This document shows, in pieces, positions 10,334 to 20,199 of a stretch of DNA of 55,519 nt. The notes under the pieces were generated by a model. The model was not told where the DNA came from, did no database searches, and saw nothing but the letters and a program-made list of their open reading frames with translations. Position 1 is the stretch's first letter. Every line of letters begins with the position of its first letter. The DNA is taken from NCBI RefSeq assembly GCF_025602895.1, contig NW_026516406.1, forward strand, positions 1 through 55,519. Reading direction: 5' to 3'. The translations under genes and the position numbers were made by a program. The DNA comes from Polychytrium aggregatum (Eukaryota; Chytridiomycota; Chytridiomycetes; Polychytriales).

Positions 10334-12416
10334 CTGGCGAGAAAATAGCAGCGATGGCTGGTTCTGCCCTTGGGGAAGAAAAATTCTCCTCAAAACCAGC
10401 GCATTTTGGGCTGGCAGAGATACTGTGCAGTGGCGTCCTTGATTCAGGTCCACAAACGCATCGCTCGCTCAATCAGTCGTGGGAAGACATCTTGTCAAGG
10501 TGAGTCTTGCCTGATAGCCAAACGATCATGTCATCTCGCTGACACACAGCCACGCTTGACTGGGTTTCCAACCAGAGAGATAGATGGTGGTGGTTCTTGT
10601 CCGCAATCGGAGTGGAGCTTCCAACAATGATCCAATTGGTCATTCCTCCACACCAATTGCCCACCCTCACCATCAATCGGCTCAAGGTGATACCAAATGC
10701 CGTCAACCGACCATGGCCGGATTCCAACTTTTGCTGCTCCACATTCGACGTGACTTTCAGGTGACCGAGATGAGCAGCCTCGAGGGGGACGGAAAAAATT
10801 GATAGTGATGGTTGTGGGCCAAGAAGAAAAGCGCAGCAGTCGGAGTTGAATTAGGGTTGTATCCAGGGCAGAGCCAGGGTTAGGGTTTGAGCATGTGTCC
10901 GGCACGTGTGCTCATCCCGTGATCTGGTCCCCTGACCGCATGAGTCACTCCAGACGGCTGGCCACATCTGGCCAGCCACCCCGTGTTCCCACCCCCACCG
11001 CGGGCCCCGGTTCGTGCGCGGGCGCCGAGCGCCGATTGGTCTCCCTTGCCAGTGAATGGCCAGAGATACGGGCTGGGCCGAAAGCCGATAGGTAATGTCT
11101 GTGCGACGCAGCTCTCGCCGAGACGCTCTCGCCGTGCTCTCGCCGCGGCTAGATGCTGGGACGGCGAGCGGTTCGGGTCTCGCCGCGTCGTTATCAGCGG
11201 AGGTTTCGGCTTGCCATTCCGTTGGTGCTGGTGCGCCGTTATCGCCCGTGTGCGAGCAAGCGGTTCGTGGGACAGCTGTGCAGTGTCGAGGTGCGCTTCA
11301 GTCGCCTGTGTATCCGCACTGTGGACTGTGTTTGCAGCTCTGCGGGAGTGGCTGAGTCCACTGCCGCAGCAGCCCCGCCACAGCTGGCTGCTCTGATACA
11401 CAAACAGCAGCACACAGTACAGCACCACACAGCACAACGGCACACACAAACACCCGCCTCCGCCGACACAACAAACACAGACAACACGCCGCCCTCTGGT
11501 GTCTTTGCCGCCGCCCTTGCCTTGGGTATCTTCCTTCTGGCCCGCCGCGGTATATCTTGGCCGTCCTTCGCCGTCCTTCGCCGTTCTTCGCTGACCTTCT
11601 TCTGCTGCCTTGCGTCCTTGGCCTGCGTCTTTGGCCTGTGTCCTTGGCTGCATTCGCCGCTTGCGCCCTGCTTGTCGCAATAGCAAACATCCGTCTTCGC
11701 CGTCCCCGCCCCTCCCACCCTCCCAGTGCAATATTTGCACGGGGCCCGATCGTCGTTCCGTCTTGCGTTCTGGTCCTTTCCTGACCTGCGGCCCCTCCCC
11801 TCGGCCTACTTCTCACTCACATTCCCCCGTTGCCGATCTTCTCCCACCGGCACTCCAGCTCCGTGTAAATACCCCCGCTAGGTCCCTGAGTGTAGCACGC
11901 TTTCCGAGAGCAATAAACGAAACTGCCGTTTGCCCTCCTCCAATTGCCACTCCTTCCCAGCCCTTCCCCCACAACCCCTTCAATCCCCACCACCTCCGAT
12001 TTTGCCGGTCTCTTGGATCCGGACCCTCTTCGTCCGAAACCCCGAGTGCGAGCCAAGTGTCTTTCCCTCGTTTGTGCTCTAAATCATCCCAGGCGGTCTA
12101 AGAACGCCCCAAGCATCCATTTTGTGTCTCTGGAGATCATCAGAAATCGCTGGCTGTTGCTAGATATCGCCGAGCATCTTTGACTGGACAGCATCTCCCG
12201 ATCTTCAACTCCCACACACACTGCAACTGCATTCGGTCTCGCCGACTAGACCCGACCGCATCTCGACTCATCTCCGGCCGACCATCAGTCTCTCTCCCTC
12301 CGGGCGTGCTTGAATCTGCTCGCAATCTGCGCAATCGCAGACAAACAATCACAGCCGCAATCTCAGTCACCATCGCAGGCGCACTGTCTCAACCACAATC
12401 GCCACCCCCCACACCC
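10334..12416. other. Long intergenic/leader region between Fanzor-1 and the kinase
   Basis: About 2 kb without a recognisable gene. 10431-10447 (gtggcgtccttgattca) is nearly repeated at 52068-52084 next to the miniature copy and may be near the element's other end. 11560-11600 has tandem cgccgtccttcgcc units. 11800-12416 is C/T-rich with many short frames and probably contains the kinase promoter and a long 5' leader. Two telomere-like hexamers (ggttagggtt) lie at about 10877-10887. Confidence 0.4.
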
Positions 12417-14273
12417 ATGTCGACTTCAATGCCCGCCTCGGCACCTCCTGCCGTCATGGAGCGCTCCCCCATGTTCACCAAGGTCAACTCCTCCAATGGC
12501 GGATGCGCCTCTCCGGCCGTCGTCTCGGCCCTGGCCTTTGGCCTTCAGCAACAGCAGTCGAACACTCCCTCGGGCGCCAGCGTCATCCGACGCACCCCCG
12601 AGCCGCCAACCCCGCTGCGGGCCCCGATAACCCTGCAGCGGGCCAAGGACCAGCAATCGTACACGGCCCGGACCTCTTGCACTGGCCCGCTCGTCAAGCC
12701 GCTCGGCAACCTGGTGCTCTCCCCCACCAGCTCGTCTCCTGAGCTCAATACCTCCTCGACTCTTGTCTCCGAGTCCGCCTCCCAGGGCCGCGGCAGCGAC
12801 GAGGCCAACCCGTCGTCCCTCTCCTCTCGCAGCGCCCTTGAGCAGCGGCGGTCCTCCAACGTCGTTGTCAAGCGGCGTCAGTCCTCCACCTCGGTGAGCG
12901 CCGGGACACCCAACGACGTAATGACTCCTCAGATCAATGCATTTTCGTACAGCTCGCTGGATCCCTCGCCCGCGGTCTCGTTCTTGGCCGCCTTTGCGGA
13001 CGCCTCGCCGACAGGTGCGTACAGTTACACCCGGTAGCGCTTTCTCTGTTTGCCCCGCCCACGTACAGCCGAAGCCTCCGGCTCGCCCACTCTGCCCTCC
13101 CTCCCCCTTCCCGAATCACGCCCGCGGCCATTGGTAGATCGCTTTTTTGCTTCGCTATCGCACGGCTTGGCAGGGGTGATCGGTTGAGAAGGCGTGCGCA
13201 TTCCGCATTATCGTTTGTCTTGTCGTTTGTCTTGTCGTTTGTCTTGTCGTTTGTCTTGTCGTTTGTCTCGTCGTTTGTCTTGTCGTTTGGCTCCACACGC
13301 TAATTTGTGCGACCCCCCTGCCTTTGGCTCAACAGCACAACATCTCCCGTACCAAGAAGGCGATCAAGTCGGCGACTGGATGCTGGTGCGCAAGGTTGGC
13401 CAGGGATCCTTCTCGGAAGTGTTTGAGGTCGAGCTGCAGAGCCTGAGCCACCCAACTCACCCCGCCCGTGCTGCCCTGAAGGCTATCCAGAAAAAGTCAC
13501 ATCCAGACATTTCGCAAGAATCCCTCGAGCGCTCGGTTTTGCACGAAGTTGACCTCTGGAAGGACCTGATCCACCCCAACATCAACCGCATGATTGAGTT
13601 CATCGAGACGGCCGACGCCATCTTTGTTGTCTCCGAGTTTTGTGACAGCGGCAACCTCTTCCAAATGATCCAGACACACGGCGCCCTGGCCGAGTTCAAA
13701 GCCATCAGCATCGTCCGCCAGGTGGCCGAAGCCGTGCGCTATCTTCATCTGGACCACCGCATCGCCCACCGCGACATCAAGCTCGAGAACATCCTTGTGG
13801 ACGATGTCAGCAACACCGTCAAGCTCTGCGACTTTGGCCTTTCCGAGCGCTTTGCCATCAGCCCGGCGTGCTCCTTCTCGGCCATGTCCGACTTTTCGGC
13901 CGACAATGGCGACGTTGCCGGCATTGCTGGCTCGATCCACTACTGTGCCCCCGAGGAGCTGCAGGAGGGCGCCACCTCGCCTGTCACCGGCACCGGATGC
14001 CACGTCAGCGCCGCCGCGAGCGATATCTGGTCGCTCGGCTGCGTGCTCTTTGCAACCGTGACGGGAACCCTCCCCTTCAACGACGACTATTTGCCGCGGC
14101 TGCAGTTCAGCATCATCAACGGCCGCTACGACAAGTCCCGCTTTGTCGATTGCTCCGTCTCGGAGCTCTGCCAGAGCCTGATCGAGGGAATGCTGCAGAC
14201 CAAGATCGAGAACCGGCTCACGATCGAGCAGGTCCTGGACCATCCCTGGCTCAAGCTCGACCAGAGCCAGTAA
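12417..14273 (+). CDS. Serine/threonine protein kinase (CAMK-like) with Ser-rich N-terminal extension
   Basis: Two exons (12417-13014, 13336-14273) give 511 residues; the phase-1 splice reads ASPT-AQHLPYQEG. Residues 1-200 are Ser/Pro/Thr-rich, probably disordered and a likely phosphorylation target (RRQSSTS). The kinase domain occupies about 210-507. It has a Gly loop (VGQGSFSEVF), catalytic Lys (ALKAIQKK), HRDIKLEN catalytic loop, CDFGLS Mg motif, HYCAPEEL and SDIWSLGCVLF, ending HPWLKLDQSQ. All catalytic residues are present. An insert between DFG and APE (SPACSFSAMSDFSADNGDV) lengthens the activation segment. Subfamily placement (Snf1/CAMKL-like) is by general resemblance only. Longer in-frame starts upstream are possible; this ATG was chosen because preceding sequence is low complexity. 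Confidence 0.9.
13211..13292 (+). repeat. 12-bp tandem repeat inside the kinase intron
   Basis: Six units of tcgtttgtcttg (fifth unit tcgtttgtctcg) plus a partial seventh fill the 3' third of the 321-base intron. It is pyrimidine-rich and ends about 43 bases before the acceptor, so it could serve as an extended polypyrimidine tract. Confidence 0.9.
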
Positions 14274-15488
14274 GCCGCCACTGCAGGGCTCCTCTTGGTC
14301 CACAACCACTCTGTCCAGCGATCAGGCTGGTGCCATTTTTTTGCCCTCGAGCGGCACCCACCGCACCCAGCTCCGTCTCCATTTCGCACTGCAGTGCTGT
14401 TTGAGCCTCCCTCCACCATACCTCTTGTCCACATCGCATCGCCCACTGCACGCCGTTTTGCTGCTGCACGTACTGCATCTTTAATCCCCTCCCTCCCTCA
14501 CCACCCAAGACCATTCTGGTTAATGTCTCTATTCCCCCCACCACCCATCTTTTTTTTTTGGTCGTCCTCTTCTCGCCGCCCGGCTGCTAACCGCTGTCCG
14601 GTCTGCATTCCCGTCTCGCTTGCGAGGCATCTCGAGTCGGACTGCTCACACACACCCCTCAGCATGCACCTTTTTGGATATCGCTTGTGCTTGCCGTTTT
14701 GTTCATTTGCTTGCTATCGTCTATTCCTTGTAGTCCAATATCAGTACCAGCTTTCACCTTGTCTTTGCCTGCCAAGTTCTCGTTCTCGCCATGGTGGCTT
14801 GGCGCCACGCCTTCTCCCCGCCCACTGCTTCCTCTTGCCTCCGTCTCACCATGCTGCTGGAGAAGGAAAGCGATGGAGACATTTTCTCTCTTTTCTTTTT
14901 GAATACAAAGTAATCCGAGCTCGCCCCATCTCGCCGCCATCGCAATAATAGTGCCAAGCAGTAGAGATGACACGGAGCAGACTCGCTGCCGCGGATGGCT
15001 GGATCTCGCGATATTCCTGCCCTCAATCTCCCAGATTCAGACCAGGGGACGGTTCAGGGGCATGACAGACGCCAGGCAAGTCTGCGGATGTCTCACGACG
15101 ATGGATTCAATCCGATAATCCAAAAAGTGGGGGAGAGCGAGGGAAACAAACGCAAGTAAAGATTTGAGAAAGCGATAGAGGCGATCAAGCGGAGCGGAAA
15201 GCGATTGAAATAGAGTGAGGAAACGGTGGGCGATGGCGGGGGGGGGCATTGCCGATACCAACAGAGGCATTGGCACAGGGCAGAGGGCGGACCGGTGCTG
15301 GATGGATTGGCGACAGTGACGGCGGCGGTGGTGGTGGACTTGATCATGAGCTCGAGACTTGCTTGGCTATCAATGCCATCGTTGGACAGGGAGCAAGCGA
15401 CATACAAACCAAATGCCTGCAGGATCCCAATAAAATGCTCGCCTGGCCGCCGCTGTCTCCCCGCCCCTTCTCTCCTGACAAATATCAA
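14274..15488. other. Intergenic region between convergent genes
   Basis: About 1.2 kb separates the kinase stop from the GPI-type protein stop. A T10 run lies near 14551 and an extended C/T-rich stretch at 14300-14900. Open frames exist on both strands but look like composition artefacts. Nothing else seen. Confidence 0.4.
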
Positions 15489-16325
15489 TTACATCCAGAA
15501 TACATAGAGACCGGCGACAAGACCCAGAGACCCGAGAACCAGCCCGTGGTCGCCCAGGAATCCGCCGCGAGACGAGCCGGCCCCGTTCTTGAATGGACTG
15601 ACGACGATGGTGTTGTTGACCTGGGCAGTGGGCTGCACCGCCGGCGCCGCAGCGGAGGCTGCGAGCAGATAGACAGGGCCAGACCAAGCCTGGATGCCAT
15701 TCTGCGTGCCATCCGCAACCTTGAGCTGTGTGGCGTTGAAATAGGTGTAGATCAGGTAGGTTTCGGTTGGCTGGGGAGCCCAGGCTTTGCTCGAATTGCC
15801 TGTGGTGGTGCCGTCGGTCGTTGCCGCAGTCGGGGCGGCAGAGCTAGCGCCGATCTGGACGCTGGGCTCGAGCGTAAACGAGACCGAGGACGAGCCGGCG
15901 GGCCAGGTGAGCGGAGCAGCCGCATAGCTGGCGACCAGGCCAGTGCCGTTGGATGAATCGAGGGGCGTGACGATGACGGTGTTGACGGTGTGGCCTCCTG
16001 CCGTGAACTGTGCCAGGCTCACGGGCTTCTTGACCATGTACGAGAACTGCACCCGACCGGGCTTGAGCTGAAGGGCAACGTTGGTTTCGGTCTCGACATA
16101 GCTGACGACGATGGTGTTGCTGTCGGTCCAGTTGATCTGCATCGGGATGATGGAGATTGCACCCGAGGACATTGACGTCGGCGGCACCGATGAGTTGCAC
16201 TGGACCGGGCTGCAGTTTGTCGTGAAGGTCAGGACGGCGAACGAGTGCTCGACCAGCACGGAGAGCAGCAGCAGGACGGCAAGGCGGGTTTGAACGAGGC
16301 GGAATTGAGCGAGTGACTTGAGCAT
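15489..16325 (-). CDS. Secreted, probably GPI-anchored surface protein of unknown function
   Basis: Single exon of 278 residues, not recognised as a family. Start MLKSLAQF at 16325 is followed by a hydrophobic signal peptide (LAVLLLLSVLVEHSFA). The mature part has two near Cys (TNCSPVQCNSS), several N-glycosylation sequons and beta-type composition (IPMQINWTDSNTIVVSYVE; PGRVQFSYMVKKPVSLAQF). A Ser/Thr/Ala-rich stretch comes next. The C-terminus has small residues (NGAGSSRGG) followed by a hydrophobic tail with no basic end (LVLGSLGLVAGLYVFWM), the pattern of a GPI-attachment signal. An ATG two codons upstream (MIMLKS) is equally possible. Confidence 0.8.
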   Translation of the reverse strand: MLKSLAQFRLVQTRLAVLLLLSVLVEHSFAVLTFTTNCSPVQCNSSVPPTSMSSGAISIIPMQINWTDSNTIVVSYVETETNVALQLKPGRVQFSYMVKKPVSLAQFTAGGHTVNTVIVTPLDSSNGTGLVASYAAAPLTWPAGSSSVSFTLEPSVQIGASSAAPTAATTDGTTTGNSSKAWAPQPTETYLIYTYFNATQLKVADGTQNGIQAWSGPVYLLAASAAAPAVQPTAQVNNTIVVSPFKNGAGSSRGGFLGDHGLVLGSLGLVAGLYVFWM

Positions 16326-16444
16326 GATCAACGGAGCAGCGACCCGGTGAATTGGGGAGAGGGATTGAACTTGTTGATGTCGGATTCAAAGTTGGCTGTT
16401 TTGTCCGTCCAAGAGGCTAGCTGGATACGCGGCTGGCTGCAGTG

Positions 16445-16480
16445 GTCGAGGAGGTCGAGGAGGTCGAGGAGGTCGAGTGG
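16445..16480. repeat. GTCGAGGAG tandem repeat
   Basis: Three perfect 9-base units and a diverged fourth (gtcgagtgg), about 120 bases upstream of the surface-protein start. Confidence 0.85.
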
Positions 16481-16848
16481 GCTGAAGCTACTGGTGGATC
16501 AAGCTGCGGTGTAGCTCGCGGTGTCGCTGGAGATGGTGTCGATGAGGACAAGGTGGCCCGGCAGCGGTGTATGAGGAGGAATGGCAGGACGAGACCTGCG
16601 GCTGGCTGGGGGAGATGGATCTGTTTTGGAGACAGCGTCTATGGAACGCTGCGGGAGACGGGCTGTCTGGGCTGCTCGCCGGCGGCAGGAACGGGGGAGG
16701 GTGTTGAGAGCAGAAAGGAGGGATCGGAGGGATGGGTGGTTGGTCAGATGTCCAGGAGCGGGGGTCTTTGGTCGAAAATAAGGGGTGGGCGGTGCGGCTG
16801 GGCTGGTGGTCCCGTCTTGGTGGAGCAGGGATGTCCGGGACGGAGATG

Positions 16849-16918
16849 CGATGGCGACGGCGATGGCGATGGCGATGGCGATGGGTGCCGAGATGGGTGC
16901 CGAGATGGGTGCCAAGAT
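16849..16918. repeat. CGATGG hexamer array followed by GATGGGTGCCGA 12-mers
   Basis: About six cgatgg units (one cgacgg) run directly into three 12-base units, the last with one change (gccaag). The two arrays share the gatgg core, suggesting one grew from the other. Confidence 0.85.
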
Positions 16919-17083
16919 GGCGATGGGACAGCCAACGATGGCGAGGAAGAGCGGATGCGTTGAGTCGTTCGTGGGTGGATTTGTCGAGCTCGTTTCGGTC
17001 GGTCAGTCGTCGCTTTGTTTGCCGGGTCTGTTTGTTGCCCTGCGCACAGCCGGCACCGCCGCACGCACCGCCGCATGCACGGC

Positions 17084-17194
17084 CACGCATGGCACCAGTT
17101 TTTTTTTTTTTCATCAGATGGGTCCGGTTATTAGACAGACTTTTGCCTTAGCGTCCCGTTCGGGCTCTGGCACTGGTTGCACGCATGGCACCAG
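17084..17194. repeat. 15-bp direct repeat enclosing a T-run segment
   Basis: cacgcatggcaccag occurs at 17084-17098 and exactly again at 17180-17194. The 81 bases between begin with T13. The pair lies just outside the Fanzor-2 terminal repeat at 17231. It looks like a small insertion or duplication footprint; its origin is not determined. Confidence 0.75.
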
Positions 17195-17230
17195 ATATGC
17201 AATCCGCTCGCTCGACACGACTGGTCCATG

Positions 17231-17258
17231 TACACTATACACATAGCAAATGGGACAC
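17231..17258 (+). repeat. Right terminal inverted repeat, Fanzor-2 element
   Basis: Begins TACACTATAC and contains AAATGGGACAC. It aligns with the inverse of 20200-20227 and with the Fanzor-1 and miniature-copy ends. Confidence 0.65.
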
Positions 17259-17330
17259 TTGCCCATGACCCATATGTCAGCGTAGTGTGGGATGACATGC
17301 GTCTAGCTATGCCACAAGAAATGGAACAGA

Positions 17331-19669
17331 TCACTTTGGCAGCCTCCGAGTGAAGACCACCGGTCGCTCTCCGATCTCCACAATCGACCTGCACACTGTG
17401 ATCATGTTGCGCGCCGCATTGACGTCGCGATTCCACACTGTCCGGCAGCTGGGATTCTTGCAGCTCCTGACAAAGTGGGAATTCGCAACACTGGGCGCAT
17501 CGAGTCCTTCCAACCGAATTGGCTCCAGGCACTTGGAGCACACTTGCGAGGTGTTGAACTCGTTCGTCGAGGCCACCTTGACGCTTCCGTGAGGGTGAGT
17601 GGGACGGCGTCGGTGGTGCTCGAACTGCTCAAAGTACCGAGCAAATCGCTGCCTCCGAGGGCTGAATGCATAGCCCTTGCCCTGCCGCCATGACGCATTG
17701 CCAAAGGCGATCACCACATCGGTCCGTATCGGGGCGTGCTTCAGGACGGCCTTGCACATCCTGTCGACGGCCACTTGGCGTCTCTTGTGGCCCGTGAAGC
17801 GATGGTGACGGGCCTTCTTGCCAAGGTGGAAGTCGAGCTGCACTCGCAGCTCCGGTCGCAGGACATGGGTGAGATGGACCTTGAAAGCCTCCGAGGACGA
17901 CACCTTGGGCGAGGGGGTGGTCGACATCCAGGTCTCGATGCTGAGTCGATACTTCATGATATTGTGCCACTCAGTATTGGACGTATGGCCACACATGTGC
18001 TGGTAGTGGCCATTGGAGAACGAGACCACCTCGTCTTGGTGGCCCGGTGCTTGGATGACCGCCGTGAAGATGGAGCCGACTCCAGGATCGATGCCAATCC
18101 AAGTGGTGCGATCGGGGTCTGGGTCGCCGATGTGGGCCTGGATGCGCTGTTCGGCAGTCGGAGGAGGCTCGATGGTCTCGGTGTGATCGGTTCGAGGCAG
18201 AAACTTGACGAGGCCGATGGTGCATCCAATGCCATCGGTGCTGATCTCGTAGTTGAACAGCTTGTGATTGATATCCCGGTCACGGAAGAGGGAACTACGC
18301 AGCTTGAAGCAGCTGCGCCAGAGACGATCCTGGTTGTTGACACCGTCCTCACCTTCTTCCTTGAGCATGTCCCAGGTGAGTCCAAGGCGTTTCTTTGGAC
18401 CAAGGAGCTCCCAGAGAGTGACGGTGTCGATCTTGACATACTTGGCCTTCGCAGTACAGAGAGGAACTATCGTGCACACGGCCGGAGGAGTGTCCAGAGC
18501 GAGCTGCTTGAGTGCCCAGTTGATCCTGGCGGCCAGCTTGTTGATCTTGGCCTTGGTGGTGCCGAGCTCCGACTTGGCCGTGGTGAACCTCTTGTCGTCG
18601 GAGGGAATGCCTCGGGCAGTGAGCTTGTCCAGCTTGGCCTGGCGCTGCAGCTCGGTGACTCGGAGGGCGGGCATGTCACAGTCGATCCACTTGTGGACAT
18701 CGTCCTGCATCTTGTCCCGGGCAAGGATTCTCACATGGTGTGAGAGGCGATGGAGGGCCCGGAAGCGGTCCTGGTCGTTGCTGTACCGAAACTCGTCAGG
18801 ATGTGGCCAAACTCGGGATAGAGGAACTCGAGATCGGCCTTGGGTGGAGTCGAGTCCGGTTTCTCGAAGAGCTCGAGACAGGCCTCGATGGCTTCGTGCT
18901 TATGCTTGTTGGCAGGGAAGACGGCAGCGCAGAAGCGGCGAAGGAGTCGCCAGTAGGCCAGGTCGAGGTGGGTGGTGCAGTTGGTGGCATAGGCATTGAC
19001 AGCCAGTGTGAGAAGCTGACTGTGAGCACCATCAGGCAGACGAGGGGCCGGAGGCAGGTCTGCGTGCCGAGTGGACTGGTAGTCGCGAAAGGATTTGATC
19101 AGCTGCTCGTTGTATTTCTTGGTATCCCTGGCCGTCGAGAGGGCACCGGCCTGGACGATCTTGAAGCATTGGCGAACGAAAGCAGGGGTGGACTTGGATA
19201 TGACGGGGATGGGAAGATCCTGCTCGATGCACCGGAGGATGTGCAGGTTGAGCAGCCTGGATGCCTCGAACTGGATCTGGGTCATGGCCTCGACGGTGGC
19301 TTGGATCTTGTCGCGGAGAGCGGGATTGAGCCACTCGCCGTACTCGTTCTTCCAGAAGAGTCCATCCATGGTCTGCTTGAAGCAGCTGTATTGGGGGACG
19401 GATGTCCTGCCATCTTCCATGAGAGGAACGACCGAGCTCTTGAGGGGCCAGTAGTTGGGACAAGCCTTGCTCGAAGCCCGAGAGTGACCTGGGAGCTGGC
19501 ATGAAGCACAGACAGGACCGGGGTCGGTGGTGTCGACATCCATCGACTCGACAGGAAGCTCGGTGGGTGTGGGTGCGGGCACAGGAGGAGGAGTGGGTGG
19601 TGTGGCCCTGGTTGTGGTGCGTTTGGGCCTGGGTGGCCGAGAGGGGCCGCCCTTGCGCTTCGGAGGCAT
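17331..19669 (-). pseudogene. Fanzor (TnpB-like RNA-guided nuclease), copy 2, one frame break
   Basis: The start at 19669 (MPPKRK, basic) is followed by a Pro/Thr-rich stretch and a zinc-knuckle-like CASCQLPGHSRASSKAC. About 290 codons then lead to a frame break near 18796-18806: downstream sequence resumes one frame over as DEFRYSNDQDRF, matching KFRYESHQDLY of copy 1. The second frame, to 17331, holds a complete catalytic half. It includes IGIDPGVGSIFTAV (Asp codon 18089-18087), VVIAFGNASWRQGKGY, NEFNTSQVCSKC (Glu codon 17561-17559) and the second Cys pair RSCKNPSC. RDVNAARNM (Asp codon 17426-17424) is in the same frame. Total would be about 780 residues. A single-base gain or loss explains the break; it could be real decay or a base-call error. 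Confidence 0.85.
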
Positions 19670-19796
19670 GAGCGCGGAGGGTGCTGGATGCCTGCAAGTG
19701 GTACTGGTCAGGGCAAAGACTTTTTTTATCGTAGAATGGCGCGATGTTCAGATCAAGGCGAGATGAGGGAAGAAAGGATATCGGAGGAGGTGTGGC

Positions 19797-19803
19797 TTTT
19801 ATA
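19797..19803 (-). promoter_or_regulatory. TATA-like box upstream of Fanzor-2
   Basis: Minus-strand TATAAAA lies 128 bases upstream of the Fanzor-2 ATG and inside the element, so the transposon may carry its own promoter. It overlaps no recognisable part of the transposase relic. Confidence 0.45.
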
Positions 19804-19837
19804 CCTGGGCTCGTCTGGCGGACTGGCAGAGGGTCAT

Positions 19838-20128
19838 CGGGTGAGCAATCCTCCTTGATGCGCCAAGCAATCCACACGACGAAACGATGGCCACATGCAT
19901 CGACCATCCACGCCAACAAAGCCACTGACAAGGAATGATGGCGCCTTGGCAGTCGAATCAGATCATCGATCAGATTGCACACCTTCCGCCAGCTGGGGTC
20001 TTGGAGTGCCAGCGGTGAATGGTGCTCTTGGACACACTGAAGATGGTGGTGACCTTGCGCAAGCTGCGGAGCAGCGAGTAGCATCGCAACGCTGCGATGC
20101 GGAAATCGAGGTTGCTGTGTTTGGCCAT
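19838..20128 (-). pseudogene. Relic of transposase N-terminal helix-turn-helix region
   Basis: A 52-residue frame (20128-19970) opens MAKHSNLDFRIAALRCY and continues with KVTTIFSVSKSTIHRWH, a classic helix-turn-helix ending in the 'STIHRW' recognition helix. Its stop is closely overlapped by a second frame (KVCNLIDDLIRLPRR, then LSVALLAWMVDACG), which looks like the second winged-helix half of a Tc1/mariner transposase. The two halves are one frame apart, so a frameshift has occurred. No catalytic domain follows; Fanzor-2 begins about 170 bases on. Alternatively the 52-residue frame is a small intact DNA-binding protein. Confidence 0.55.
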
Positions 20129-20199
20129 GAATGCGATGAGTGGGTGGGTGTGTATTCAAGTTTCAGAAAAATACACAGTATGGCTCAAAACGGGGGGGG

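Larger units (their letters stand above)
16326..17230. other. Intergenic region rich in simple repeats, left of the Fanzor-2 element
   Basis: About 900 bases between the surface protein's start and the transposon end. It holds the GTCGAGGAG, CGATGG and GATGGGTGCCGA arrays and a T13 run at 17099-17111. Long Arg/His-rich or Gly-rich open frames here are translations of these repeats. Confidence 0.5.

Noticed and set aside
10431-10447. Possible outer end of the Fanzor-1 element
   Set aside because: The 17-base match to 52068-52084 suggests relation, but it lacks the TACA/GGGACA terminal repeat, so no boundary was called.
10876-10888. Telomere-like agggttagggttt
   Set aside because: Only two hexamers, mid-contig; expected by chance and too short for an interstitial telomere.
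13211-13292. Regular repeat considered as CRISPR-like
   Set aside because: Units are directly tandem with no spacers, in a eukaryotic intron.
14295-14948. 217-codon plus-strand frame after the kinase
   Set aside because: C/T-rich composition, crosses the likely kinase 3' UTR, and shows no motif.
16488-17114. 208-codon Arg/His-rich minus-strand frame
   Set aside because: A translation of the CGATGG and GATGGGTGCCGA repeats and the T run.
19032-20159. 375-codon minus-strand frame spanning the transposase relic and Fanzor-2 start
   Set aside because: Only its middle part (second helical module) looks real; the rest is out of frame with the MPPKRK Fanzor start and with the first helix-turn-helix.
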